A DNA stretch of 21,514 bases from Myxococcota bacterium (GTDB taxonomy: Bacteria; Myxococcota_C; UBA6777): the NCBI GenBank assembly GCA_963169055.1, contig CAUJFU010000008.1:1-21514 (forward strand), given 5' to 3'. Positions within the stretch are counted from its first letter, which is position 1, and each line of letters begins with the position of its first letter. The notes beneath the pieces were generated by a model. It ran no database searches. It was not told the DNA's origin and saw only the letters and a list, made by a program, of their open reading frames with translations. The translations under genes and the position numbers were made by a program. Below are positions 1 through 8,789 of this stretch, piece by piece.

Positions 1-3000
1 GTTGGTGTTGACGCATTGGCCGGCGCAGATCTTGTTTTGGGGGCCGCCAGAGCAAACACAAGTGCTGCTGGTGCAGCTAGAGTTTGCGGGGCATGGGCTG
101 TTGCAGCCACCGCAATGGGAGCTGCTTGTTGCGGTGTCCACGCAGCTACCGCCGCAAAGGTTGAGTCCGCCAGAGCAAACACAAGTGCCACCCGTACAAG
201 ACGAACCCGAGGGGCATGGGCTGTTGCAGCCACCGCAATGGGAGGCGCTTGTGTTGGTATCCACGCAGCTACCGCCGCAAAAGGTGCGTCCGCCAGAACA
301 AGCACAAGTTCCGCCCGTACAGGCGGAGTTTACGGGGCATGGGCTGTTGCAGCCACCACAATGGGAGGTGCTTGTGTTGGTGTCTACGCAGCTTCCACCG
401 CAGAAGCTGAGTCCACTTGTGCAAACGCAAGAACCGTTTTGGCAGGAACGAGGGGAGCTACAGGCGCTTCCACAAGTGCCGCAGTTGGTGGTGCTTGAGA
501 GGGTGTCGACACAGTTTCCGCCGCAGAACTGTTGTCCAGCGGTGGGGCAGACGCACGAGCCGCTTTGGCAGTCCCGTCCACCCGAACAAACAAGCCCACA
601 CGATCCGCAGTGGTTGTCGTCGGATTGGAGGTTGCGACAAGTACCGCCACAGTTGGTTTGCCCGTTGGGGCAGCACTTTCCGTTGGTACAGCTTTGTCCA
701 CCGGGGCAAGCCGTATTGCAGCCACCGCAGTGTTGGTTGCTGGTTTGTGGATCGTGGCAGGTTCCCGCGCAATTGATCTGGCTGCCGGTACAGTTATCGA
801 CGCATTGGGCGCTTTGGCAGACTTTGCTGCCCGAGCAAGAGGTTCCACAGGCGCCGCAGTTGCTGTTGTCTGCGGCGAGGTTGCGGCAGGTTCCGTTGCA
901 GCACTTGCTTGCGCCCGTACAAGGGACTCCACACGATCCACAATGGGTGGTGCTTTCTTTGAGGTCAAAGCATCCACCTGAACAGGGAGTTTGCCCTGCG
1001 GGGCAGCTATCGAGGCAGTTTCCGCCTGAACAGATCTTTCCACTCGCGCAGGCGTTGGTGCAGGAACCGCAACTGGTGAGGTCGGATTGGGTGTTTTTGC
1101 AGACGCCGCTACAGTCGTTGGGGACGGGGCCGGAGGGATCGCAGCGGCATTGTCGGTTGATGCAAACTTTGCCGCCTGTGCATTTGGTTCCGCACGCACC
1201 GCAGTTGTTGATATCTTTGGTTAGGTCGGCACATCCGCCCGTACAAGCGTTTTGCCCAGTGGGGCAGTTGTCAAGGCAGCTTCCACCCGAGCAGATCTTG
1301 CCGGGGTCGCACTTTTTGCCGCAGGAACCGCAGTTATCGTTGTCGGACGCAAAGTTTCGGCAAACGCCGTTGCAATCGTTGGGTAGGAGGCCCGCTGGAT
1401 CGCAGACACAAGCACGGCTGGAGCATATCTTTCCACCGTTGCATTTGGTTCCACAAGAACCGCAGTTGTTGGCATCGGCGTTGAGGTTGACACACGCCCC
1501 GCTGCAAGGGTTTTGTCCTGTGGGGCAGTTGTCACGGCATTGACCGCCAGAACAGATCTTACCGGGATCGCACTTTTTGCCGCAGGAACCGCAGTTTTCG
1601 TTGTCGGACGCAAAGTTTTTGCAGACACCGTTGCAATCGTTGGGGGTATCACCCGTACATAGGCACTGTCCGTTGACGCAGACTTTTCCGCCGGCGCACT
1701 TGCGTCCACAAGCTCCGCAGTGGTTGGAATCGGTCTTGAGGTCGGCGCATCCGCCGCTGCAAGGGTTTTGCCCGCTGGGGCAGTTGTCAAGGCAGTTTCC
1801 GCCCGAGCAGAGTTTTCCAGAGGCACACGGTTTGCCACAACCGCCGCAATGGAGGTTATCGGAAGCGAAGTTTTTGCAGATACCGTTACAATCGTTGGGG
1901 AGGTCGCTGTTGGGATCGCACCGGCAGGACGAGTTGATGCAGACTTTGCCGCCAGAACAGGCGACGCCACAAGCGCTGCAATGTTTGGGATCGGTCTTGA
2001 GATCGACGCAACCGCCACTGCAAGGGTTTTGTCCTGTGGGACAGTTGTCAAGGCATTTTCCACCAGAGCATATCTTTCCGGCTGCGCATTTGTTGCCGCA
2101 AGATCCGCAGTTTTCGTTGTCAGAGGAAAAGTTCTTGCAAACGCCGTTGCAGTCGTTGGGGATATCGCCCGTACATTGGCACTCGCCTTTGTTTTGGTTG
2201 TTGATGCAGATCTTTCCGCCAGTGCATTTGCGGCCACAAACGCCGCAGTTGTTGGAGTCGATCTTGAGGTCGGCGCATCCGCCCGTACAAGGGTCTTGTC
2301 CAGCAGGGCAGTTATCAAGGCAGTTTCCGCCAGAGCAGAGTTTTCCTGAATCGCATTTTTTGCCACAGGTTCCGCAGTTTTCGTTGTCGGATTGGAGATT
2401 TTTGCAAACGCCGCCGCAATTGTTGGGGAGGGGGCCTTCGGCTTCGCATTGGCAAACGCCGCTGATGCACTTGTTACCGCTTTTGCATTCGGTGCCGCAT
2501 GCTCCGCAATGGAAGAGGTCGGATTTCAGGTCAACGCAGCCTCCCGAACAAGGGGATTGTCCTGTGGGGCAGTTGTCGAGGCACACTCCGCCTGCGCAGA
2601 GCTTGCCTGCATCGCACTTTTTGCCGCAAGCACCGCAGTTTTGGTTATCGGAGAGGATGTTTTTGCAGACGCCCGTGCAGTCGTCGGGCAAAAGTCCCGA
2701 ACATTGGCACTTTCCGCCGATACACGTTTGCCCGTTTTGGCAGACTTTGCCGCACGCACCGCAGTGTGCGGAATTGGTTTGCAAGTCGACACATTCTTCT
2801 TTGCCGTCAGGGAGCGGGCAACTGGTGGGCGTACCACTTTGGCATTTGCCAGAACTGCAACTTTGGGCGTTTTTCGGTTTGGCTTCTCCGACGCATTCTG
2901 TGGCGAATTGGTTGTTGACGCAGGATCGGCTTCCAACGGCACATTCGGGGAAGGGCAAGCCATCTTCGGTTTTGAATCCGACCACGGCCCCTCCGAAATT

Positions 3001-4053
3001 ACGCGCTTCATCGCTAAAACAAGCGACAGTGAAGGGCTTCTTTTGACCGACAAGGTTGTCTGTGTAGGCTTTGCAGTCTTCACCGGGTGGGCAGTCGCAG
3101 TCGTTGTCTTTTCCGTCGCAGATCTCGGGGTGACAAAGGCGGCAGACACGGGGGCTTTTGTCAGCGTGATCTTTGAAGGCTGGATCAGGTTCTGTTGCGA
3201 GGTCAAAGGTTTGACCGCTGCCGTCGGCGTTGCGTTGAAGGTAGTAGTTGACGATAAAGTAGCAGCGTGTGGGTTCTGTAAAGCAAAGATAGGAGGGGTT
3301 TTTGTCGATGGATTCGCAGGTTGCGCGGAGTTGATCGAGCGAGCGTTGCGCGGTGATCTTGCCGTCTTTGATGGTGGGGGGGCCTGTGCGCAAGAAGCTT
3401 TTTCGGATGATGAAGAGGCGAGCGTAGATCTGTTTGGCCTTGTTGAGATCTTTGGGCATGGACAGAACAGGCTGTGTGCTTTTTACGCCGTTTTCTTCGA
3501 TGCCATCGAGATCTTTCATCTCGCCTAGGCTGTTGATGGAAACCATAGTGTAGTAGCGGCGTTCGCCTTCTTCGGCGGGATTTTTGCCTTTCCAAACGGT
3601 GACAAGGCAGCCCCATTCATCGGCGGCTTGGACTTCGACAGTTTCTTGTGGTTTGGCTGGGTTGAGGGCGATCTTTTCGCCGACAGCGGGGCGCAGACCG
3701 TTGCTGACGACTTCGGGTTCACGGAACACTTCGTTGAAGAAGTTGCCTTTTTTGGTGTAGTCAGCCGCTTTGCCTTCGGGGGTATGGGTGATTTGACCGA
3801 GTTGGCCTTTTTTGGCTTTGTCGTCTGTTTGGAGACCGACGTTGACATAATCGAGAGGCTCGGTTTTGAGAAGGCTAAGAGGGTTACATTCGGGATGGGA
3901 TTTGAAGCCGATCTTTTCGCTCGGGAATTTGGAGGCGCAGTTGCTGTTGAACAAAAGCCCGCCAAAGAGCAAGCAGAACCAGAGGACGCGCCCCAGAGCC
4001 TGTCGGGCTTTGGGGGCGTGGGAGATAGGTGGAGGGGTTGCGGATGAATGCAT
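1..4053 (-). CDS. Large exported Cys-rich repeat protein (Stig1-like repeats, one MopE-type motif); C-terminus beyond window
   Basis: The frame is open from ATG at 4053 to the left edge (1351 codons visible, no stop). A Shine-Dalgarno GGGAG lies about 9 bases before the ATG. Residues 20-39 form a hydrophobic segment after Lys16, Arg18 and Arg22, a likely export signal; Cys39 is preceded by NSN, which is not a good lipobox. Residues about 60-300 are a region I do not recognise, with few cysteines. Residues 312-320 read CDGKDNDCD, a MopE-type metal-binding-like motif. From about residue 392 onward the protein is Cys-rich repeats of 40-45 residues. Two module types alternate, one with CVDL..D..NCGACG and one with NDCNGVCKN followed by SDNENCG. 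The last part changes to modules with HCGGCNSPCP and CGGSCVD. These resemble Stig1-like repeats of myxobacterial exported proteins. The role is unknown; extracellular structure or binding is inferred. Disulfides are likely given the cysteine density. Long open frames on the other strand here are shadows of the repeats. Confidence 0.85.
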   Translation of the reverse strand, partial: MHSSATPPPISHAPKARQALGRVLWFCLLFGGLLFNSNCASKFPSEKIGFKSHPECNPLSLLKTEPLDYVNVGLQTDDKAKKGQLGQITHTPEGKAADYTKKGNFFNEVFREPEVVSNGLRPAVGEKIALNPAKPQETVEVQAADEWGCLVTVWKGKNPAEEGERRYYTMVSINSLGEMKDLDGIEENGVKSTQPVLSMPKDLNKAKQIYARLFIIRKSFLRTGPPTIKDGKITAQRSLDQLRATCESIDKNPSYLCFTEPTRCYFIVNYYLQRNADGSGQTFDLATEPDPAFKDHADKSPRVCRLCHPEICDGKDNDCDCPPGEDCKAYTDNLVGQKKPFTVACFSDEARNFGGAVVGFKTEDGLPFPECAVGSRSCVNNQFATECVGEAKPKNAQSCSSGKCQSGTPTSCPLPDGKEECVDLQTNSAHCGACGKVCQNGQTCIGGKCQCSGLLPDDCTGVCKNILSDNQNCGACGKKCDAGKLCAGGVCLDNCPTGQSPCSGGCVDLKSDLFHCGACGTECKSGNKCISGVCQCEAEGPLPNNCGGVCKNLQSDNENCGTCGKKCDSGKLCSGGNCLDNCPAGQDPCTGGCADLKIDSNNCGVCGRKCTGGKICINNQNKGECQCTGDIPNDCNGVCKNFSSDNENCGSCGNKCAAGKICSGGKCLDNCPTGQNPCSGGCVDLKTDPKHCSACGVACSGGKVCINSSCRCDPNSDLPNDCNGICKNFASDNLHCGGCGKPCASGKLCSGGNCLDNCPSGQNPCSGGCADLKTDSNHCGACGRKCAGGKVCVNGQCLCTGDTPNDCNGVCKNFASDNENCGSCGKKCDPGKICSGGQCRDNCPTGQNPCSGACVNLNADANNCGSCGTKCNGGKICSSRACVCDPAGLLPNDCNGVCRNFASDNDNCGSCGKKCDPGKICSGGSCLDNCPTGQNACTGGCADLTKDINNCGACGTKCTGGKVCINRQCRCDPSGPVPNDCSGVCKNTQSDLTSCGSCTNACASGKICSGGNCLDSCPAGQTPCSGGCFDLKESTTHCGSCGVPCTGASKCCNGTCRNLAADNSNCGACGTSCSGSKVCQSAQCVDNCTGSQINCAGTCHDPQTSNQHCGGCNTACPGGQSCTNGKCCPNGQTNCGGTCRNLQSDDNHCGSCGLVCSGGRDCQSGSCVCPTAGQQFCGGNCVDTLSSTTNCGTCGSACSSPRSCQNGSCVCTSGLSFCGGSCVDTNTSTSHCGGCNSPCPVNSACTGGTCACSGGRTFCGGSCVDTNTSASHCGGCNSPCPSGSSCTGGTCVCSGGLNLCGGSCVDTATSSSHCGGCNSPCPANSSCTSSTCVCSGGPQNKICAGQCVNTN
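61..420 (-). repeat. Near-identical 120-bp tandem repeats inside the Cys-rich gene
   Basis: The sequence ggctgttgcagccacc recurs at spacing of exactly 120 bases (about 97, 217 and 337), with long matching stretches around it such as acgcagctaccgccgcaa. Each unit encodes 40 residues containing HCGGCNSPCP, a TC.CSGG segment and CGGSCVDT. Units further into the gene are much more diverged, so these copies look recently duplicated or homogenised by recombination. Confidence 0.85.
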
Positions 4054-4161
4054 GGTAAAGAACTCCCAAAAAAACGCTGGTGATGGAGCGCCATCCCAGT
4101 CATGCCTTGCGCGAAAGCAAGGAAAAAAAACGATGCTTCCTTCACGCGGAGGTTCGGGTGC

Positions 4162-4190
4162 ATTGTACGCAGAGCCTACGGCGGATGCAA
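4162..4190 (-). promoter_or_regulatory. Putative sigma-70 promoter for the Cys-rich repeat protein
   Basis: Read on the minus strand, TTGCAT (-35, three of six consensus bases), a 17-base spacer and TACAAT (-10, five of six) are seen. The predicted start near 4155 would give a leader of about 100 bases before the ATG at 4053. The match is by eye only. Confidence 0.45.
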
Positions 4191-4417
4191 CCGCCTAATG
4201 ATGGGTGTTTCCTGCCTCGCTCAATGCACGACCTCCATGTCTTGACATACAGCGCATCAAAAAGCGAACCCTTTGCAAGAAAGGAAAAGCGTGATAACGC
4301 GCCGCATCATGATGGAGAGACCCTTGAAATCCGTTGTGGTCTCGCCGTCTTCGGGATAGGACTGGCTTGTTGACAAAAAACTCTGTGTTCGTGAGGGTAA
4401 GCGGTTGACAGCAAGTG

Positions 4418-4424
4418 AAGGAGG
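4418..4424 (+). promoter_or_regulatory. Ribosome binding site that points to a TTG start
   Basis: A full AAGGAGG lies five bases before TTG at 4430. The longer frame starts at GTG 4415, but that start has no Shine-Dalgarno and would put this AAGGAGG inside the coding sequence. TTG 4430 is therefore the better start. Confidence 0.75.
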
Positions 4425-4429
4425 CCACC

Positions 4430-5164
4430 TTGGCGTCGATAGAACAAGAACGTGAAGAGAAACAAAGTCTTGCGAAGCGAAAGATTGCGGCTTTTTTTGA
4501 TCTGGATCGGACGTTGATCCGCGTGAACAGTGGGACGTTGTATGTCAAGCATGCGTTTCGACACGGTCGGATCTCGCTGTGGACGGCATTACAAGGTTTT
4601 TGGTATCTTTCGCTGTATCATTTTTCGTTGGTGGATATGGATCGCGTGCTGAAAAAGGCCATGGAGAGTTATCGTGGTGATCCTGATCAGAGCTTGCGTG
4701 ATTCGACGTATCGGTGGTTTGCGCAAGAAGTCGTGCAGCATCTGCAACCCGGTGCGGAAGTGGCGCTGACAAGGCATCGTGCATTGGGCCATCCATGTGT
4801 GCTGCTGACGAGCAGTTCGTGTTATGCAGCGGAATATGCGCGCCAAGTGTGGTCGTTGGATGATTGGTTGGCGAATCGCTTTGCGTTGGATGAAGAAGGC
4901 CGACTCACGGGGGATTTTGATGGCCCGCTATGTCACGGTGAGGGAAAGGTGATCTGGGCCGAACGATGGGCAAAAGAGCACGGTGTGGATCTGGACGGCA
5001 GCTTTTTCTATACAGACTCGCTGACCGATCTGCCGATGTTGGAGCGCGTGAAGAATCCGCGTGTGGTGAATCCCGATCCGCGTCTGCGTCGTGAAGCGAT
5101 GCGGCGGGGGTGGATGATCTTGGATTGGCAAAAGGCCGAAGAGGGAGCCAAAGGCATCGCGTAG
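4430..5164 (+). CDS. HAD superfamily subfamily IB hydrolase (SerB-like phosphatase)
   Basis: 244 residues from TTG 4430 (249 if GTG 4415 is used). The HAD motifs are present in order. Motif I is FFDLDRT, giving nucleophile and acid aspartates two residues apart. Motif II is LLTSSS after a hydrophobic strand. The motif III lysine is in GEGK, and motif IV is TDSLTDLPML. The helical cap between motifs I and II is of the IB type. The family transfers or hydrolyses phosphoryl groups via an aspartyl-phosphate and includes phosphoserine phosphatase and many proteins of unknown substrate; nothing here fixes the substrate. There is no signal peptide, so it is cytoplasmic. It ends 6 bases from the convergent stop of the DUF721 gene. 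Confidence 0.88.
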   Translation: MASIEQEREEKQSLAKRKIAAFFDLDRTLIRVNSGTLYVKHAFRHGRISLWTALQGFWYLSLYHFSLVDMDRVLKKAMESYRGDPDQSLRDSTYRWFAQEVVQHLQPGAEVALTRHRALGHPCVLLTSSSCYAAEYARQVWSLDDWLANRFALDEEGRLTGDFDGPLCHGEGKVIWAERWAKEHGVDLDGSFFYTDSLTDLPMLERVKNPRVVNPDPRLRREAMRRGWMILDWQKAEEGAKGIA

Positions 5165-5170
5165 GGTGGA

Positions 5171-5737
5171 TTAAGAGGAAGGGAGGCGGGGTCGTTTTTG
5201 ACGGTGTCGCATCTGTTGGATCTGGTGATGGCGGATCAAGATACGGCGTGCGCTGTTTTTGATATCGCTTTCGGGTATGTCTGCGAGTTTGGCTTCGATG
5301 TTGGCGCGGACGTCTTCGGGGAGGACTTCGGAGAGCCAACGTGGGGAGTTGGGGGCTAGATCGTCGGAAGCATCGGAATCGACGCGCAGAGGGACAGGAG
5401 TGTCGTCGTCTGGTGTGGTGAGTGTAAAAGTGATCTGGTGGACGGTGTGGCGGCGGAGGGCTTCATTCATTTGTTGGAGGTAACGTCCACGAAAGTAATG
5501 AAGTTCTTGGAGCCAGACTTTTTCGGAGACTTCGACGGTGAGGTTGCCTTCGGAAAAGGCGGTGGGGCGGGCGATGGCGGCTACTTGTTCGCCTGCGATA
5601 TCGAGCCAAGCGCGGTAGACGAGGGCTTCGGTGGTTTGCGTGGGGGGAGGGTGTTGTTGGATGCCAGCTTTTTGGAGGGTTTTTTGGAGGATGGCTCCGA
5701 TGCCTTGGGGAGTGGGTAAAGAAGAAGGGTGACGCAT
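5171..5737 (-). CDS. DUF721 / DciA-family protein
   Basis: 188 residues. ATG at 5737 is preceded by AAAGGAG about 6 bases upstream. The first 110 residues match the DUF721 pattern: an early helix (IGAILQKTLQKAG), then AWLDIAGEQVA, a TAFSEGNLTVEV strand and W-LQEL followed by a Leu/Gln-rich helix ending MNEAL. The C-terminus is acidic then basic and likely flexible. DciA proteins in bacteria lacking DnaC help load or activate the DnaB replicative helicase; for this member that role is inferred from family only. It lies 99 bases downstream of the MopE-WD40 gene on the same strand, so co-transcription is possible though functionally unexpected. Confidence 0.78.
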   Translation of the reverse strand: MRHPSSLPTPQGIGAILQKTLQKAGIQQHPPPTQTTEALVYRAWLDIAGEQVAAIARPTAFSEGNLTVEVSEKVWLQELHYFRGRYLQQMNEALRRHTVHQITFTLTTPDDDTPVPLRVDSDASDDLAPNSPRWLSEVLPEDVRANIEAKLADIPESDIKNSARRILIRHHQIQQMRHRQKRPRLPSS

Positions 5738-5836
5738 GGGAAGCTCCTTTGGAGTTTCTGCAAAGAATCGGGATCACCATGCAGCCAAAGGTAGTCACAA
5801 CTCGTCACACGTCCACGTTTTTTTGCTTTTGTTCTT

Positions 5837-8746
5837 TTAGGGGCGGAAGTCCATTCCCCAGAGATAGCGGGTGTGGTCGGTGTTTTTAAGAAGTTCGACG
5901 GGCGGACTTTGGGAGATATCCCATAAGAAGAGGATGCCGTTGAGTGCGGCGTTGGTGCGAGCGCCGGCTGCGAGGGTTTTGTTGTCGGGGGTGAGATCGG
6001 CGGTATAGACCCAATGTCCCGGGAGTTTGATCTCGGCGACCTGTTGTTGGGTTTGGACGCGCCAAACGCTGGTGCCATCGAGGTATGCGGCGATAACGTG
6101 TGTCCCATCGTGACTAAAGCGTGCGTTGTACACGATGGCGGGGACGGTAAAGGAGAGTTTTTGGGTGGGGGCGCTGGTGTTGGTGATATCCCAAAGTTGG
6201 AGGAAACCCGGGTAGATGTTGCTGACGTGGTATCCGCCGATCAAGAAGGAGTTTCCATCGGGGCTGAGGTCAAGGGCGTAGATGGTGAAGGTGACAGGGG
6301 TTTGGCGGATCTGTGCGCCTGTGGTGGGATTCCAGAAGTAGACGATGTTGTCGCTGGTAGAGAGCAGCAGGTCTTGGGTGGGGTGGAAGGCAAGGCCGCG
6401 CACGGTGTAGGGATGGGTGAGGTTGCTGCGGATAACCGCGCCTGTGGTGGCATTCCAGACGGTAGCGGTTCCTGCGCTGGTTCCGACGGCGATGCGTGTG
6501 CTGTCTTTGGACCACGCGATCGAGCGGGCGATCCCCGTAAAGGTGAGGGTGCGATAGCGGACGCCTGTGGCTGCATAACGGAGTTCGACTTGGTTGGTGT
6601 TTCCGACGGCAAAGGATTGTTTGTCGGGGCTAAAGGCGATGACGTAGATCTCGGCTTGACTGGCGACGGTTTGGATCTTGGTGCGGGTAAACGGGTTCCA
6701 GAGGATCGCGGTTCCTGCGATATCTCCCGTCGCAAGGATAGTGCAGGAGAGGCCATCGTCGATCTGGCCGTTGCAATCGTCGTCTTTGTTGTTGCAGATC
6801 TCGGTGGTGGGTTTGGGGGCGTTGCAGTTGATCCATGCGCCAGCGGAGCAGGTTTCTGTGCCTGTGCCACAGTTGTTTGAGCAAGGTCGTGTGACGCCGT
6901 TGTCGATGCTTCCGTCGCAATCATCGTCTTTGTTGTTGCAGGTCTCGGTGATCGGTTTGACTTCGCCTGAGCAAGTACCCCATTGGCCGTTGATGCAGGT
7001 GGATGTGCCTTCTTTGCAGGGGAGGGTGTTTCGGGTGCTTTGGGGGCCTGTATAGCAGGCTTGGGTTTGACCGCTTTGGCAGACATCACAAGCGCCCTTG
7101 TCGTCTTTGACGCCGTTGCAGTCGTCGTCAAGATTGTTGCAGGTTTCGGTGCGTGGAGCGACTTCGCCGAGGCAAGCTCCCCAGACACCCGCCGTACAGG
7201 TTTGCAAGCCTTTTTTACAGATACCTTTTCCTTCGGTCCCTGCGGGGCCGCTATAACAATCGCGGGAAACGTCTTCGTCGACTTTGCCGTCGCAATCGTT
7301 GTCTTTGTTGTCGCAGATCTCGATGTCGGGTTTGATCTGCCCAACGCATGCGCTCCAGACCCCGTTGTTGCAGGTTTCTTTGCCTTTTTTGCAGACGCCG
7401 CGTTGATCGGTTCCTGCGGGTCCATCGTAACAATCGCGGTCGAGTTTTCCGCCAAGAGTGTTGTTGTCGACTTGTCCGTCGCAGTTGTTGTCTTTGCCGT
7501 CGCAGATCTCGGGAGAAGGGGTGATCTGGTTGAGGCAAGGAGACCACTTGCCTGTGGATTGGCAGATCCGTTCGCCGCGTGCGCAAAGGCCGATGCCTGC
7601 GGTATTTGCAGGGCCGTCATAGCAAACTTCTTTTTGTCCAACAAGGCATTCACAAGCGCCGCCACCGACCAAGTTATCGGTCTTACCGTCGCAATCGTTG
7701 TCTTTTCCGTCGCAAACTTCAGCATCTGCGGCTTTTGCATCACAGGCTTTCCATGTTCCATCGCTGCAAGTTTCTTTGCCGGTGTTGCAACCGCGCTGAC
7801 AGGGGCGGGTCAGGTTATCGTCGATGCGTCCGTTGCAATCGTCATCTTTGCGGTTGCATTGCTCGACTTGGGGGGTGACTTGTCCTGTGCAGTTTTGCCA
7901 CTTGCCATCGGCACTACAGGTTTGTTTGCCTTGGGTGCAAGGGCCGACGCCTTGGGTGTTTGGGGGGCCTGTGTAGCAGTCGCGGGAAGTTGCGGGGGCG
8001 CACTCGCAGCCTTCGTCGGTGGAGCCGTTGCAATCGTTGTCGACGTTGTCTCCGCATTTTTCAGGGCTTGGAGTGCGTGCGTTACAGGGTTGGAATTGCC
8101 CGTTTTGGCAGATCTCTTCGCCGAGTCCGCACTGCGATTGACAGCTTTTTTTGACGTCGTCGTCGATTTTTCCGTTGCAATCGTTGTCTTTGCCGTCGCA
8201 TACTTCGGCTTGGGGAAGGGTCTGTTGCAAGCATTCGCCCCATAGTCCGTTGATACAGATCTGTTCGCCGTCTTTGCATTCGCCTTTTGCGCGTGTTTCG
8301 GCGCTCCCTGTATAGCAGGCTTGTTTGTCGCCGTTTTTGCAGGTGCAGCCCTCGTCGACTTGGCCATCGCAGTTGTTGTCTACGCCGTCACATTCTTCTT
8401 TTTCAGCGGGTTTGACTTCTCCGTCACACGTGCCCCATTGGCCGTTTAGGCAAGTCTGTTGACCGGCTTTGCATACGCCGATGCTTTGGGTCTTGGTGGG
8501 CCCGTTGTAACAAGCGCGGCGCTCGCCATCGACACAGTCCGATCCGGGGGGGCGGCGCACAGGGGGTTGGTTTTTTTGGACGCACGCGCCCTCTGTGCAA
8601 AGAGAACTGGGTGGACAATCGCTGTCGTAGCGGCATTCACCGCATCCGACAAACAACGAGAACGCGGGAAAGCTCAAAAGTAGGAAGCACAAACCCATTC
8701 GCGTGGGGAACAGCCGAAAAAAATGATTCTTTGTCAATGCTTGCAT
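5837..8746 (-). CDS. Lipoprotein with ten MopE-type motifs and a C-terminal WD40 propeller
   Basis: 969 residues. Start ATG 8746 has a weak GAGG upstream; Met17 is an alternative start. Residues 17-34 are hydrophobic after Lys/Arg residues and end in LFVGC (Cys35), a slightly atypical lipobox, so an outer-membrane or surface lipoprotein is likely. A short Cys motif (CRYDSDCP) follows. From residue 119 to about 665 there are ten motifs of the form CDGKDNDCDGKVDE (variants CNNKDDDCNG, CGDNVDNDCNG). They are separated by about 40-50 residues patterned as DCYTGP..T.G.G.CK.G.QTC..G.WG.C. The acidic Asp/Asn ladders resemble the Pfam putative metal-binding motif of MopE. Residues about 669-969 form WD40-type repeats (examples TAILWNP, FSPD, TVWNATTG, FLQLWDI, LFLWDIS), about seven blades by length. 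Function unknown; metal binding and protein-protein contact are inferred. Confidence 0.88.
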   Translation of the reverse strand: MQALTKNHFFRLFPTRMGLCFLLLSFPAFSLFVGCGECRYDSDCPPSSLCTEGACVQKNQPPVRRPPGSDCVDGERRACYNGPTKTQSIGVCKAGQQTCLNGQWGTCDGEVKPAEKEECDGVDNNCDGQVDEGCTCKNGDKQACYTGSAETRAKGECKDGEQICINGLWGECLQQTLPQAEVCDGKDNDCNGKIDDDVKKSCQSQCGLGEEICQNGQFQPCNARTPSPEKCGDNVDNDCNGSTDEGCECAPATSRDCYTGPPNTQGVGPCTQGKQTCSADGKWQNCTGQVTPQVEQCNRKDDDCNGRIDDNLTRPCQRGCNTGKETCSDGTWKACDAKAADAEVCDGKDNDCDGKTDNLVGGGACECLVGQKEVCYDGPANTAGIGLCARGERICQSTGKWSPCLNQITPSPEICDGKDNNCDGQVDNNTLGGKLDRDCYDGPAGTDQRGVCKKGKETCNNGVWSACVGQIKPDIEICDNKDNDCDGKVDEDVSRDCYSGPAGTEGKGICKKGLQTCTAGVWGACLGEVAPRTETCNNLDDDCNGVKDDKGACDVCQSGQTQACYTGPQSTRNTLPCKEGTSTCINGQWGTCSGEVKPITETCNNKDDDCDGSIDNGVTRPCSNNCGTGTETCSAGAWINCNAPKPTTEICNNKDDDCNGQIDDGLSCTILATGDIAGTAILWNPFTRTKIQTVASQAEIYVIAFSPDKQSFAVGNTNQVELRYAATGVRYRTLTFTGIARSIAWSKDSTRIAVGTSAGTATVWNATTGAVIRSNLTHPYTVRGLAFHPTQDLLLSTSDNIVYFWNPTTGAQIRQTPVTFTIYALDLSPDGNSFLIGGYHVSNIYPGFLQLWDITNTSAPTQKLSFTVPAIVYNARFSHDGTHVIAAYLDGTSVWRVQTQQQVAEIKLPGHWVYTADLTPDNKTLAAGARTNAALNGILFLWDISQSPPVELLKNTDHTRYLWGMDFRP

Positions 8747-8789
8747 GGATAACCTCGATGGGTGTCTTGTTCAGACAAAGGAAAAGTCC

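Larger units (their letters stand above)
4054..4429. other. Divergent intergenic region (no gene seen)
   Basis: About 375 bases separate the divergently transcribed Cys-rich protein and HAD-like genes. Besides the minus-strand promoter candidate, there are three exact TTGACA hexamers on the plus strand (4242, 4370, 4405). None has a convincing -10 at 16-18 bases, so the plus-strand promoter is not located. No credible coding frame or strong terminator is seen. Confidence 0.5.

Noticed and set aside
2-3528. Three long plus-strand open frames (2-1543, 1577-3046, 2392-3528) opposite the Cys-rich gene
   Set aside because: They are Pro/Gln- or Ala/Val-rich mirror readings of the repeat codons. 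The minus frame has a ribosome site, an export signal and patterned cysteines, so it is the real one.
5165-5170. Bidirectional terminator between the convergent HAD and DUF721 genes
   Set aside because: Only 6 bases separate the stops and no hairpin with a T-run is seen there.
6014-8245. Plus-strand frames (6014-6880, 6983-8245) opposite the MopE-WD40 gene
   Set aside because: Low-complexity Ala/Val/Phe translations caused by repeat codon bias on the opposite strand; no starts with Shine-Dalgarno and no domains.
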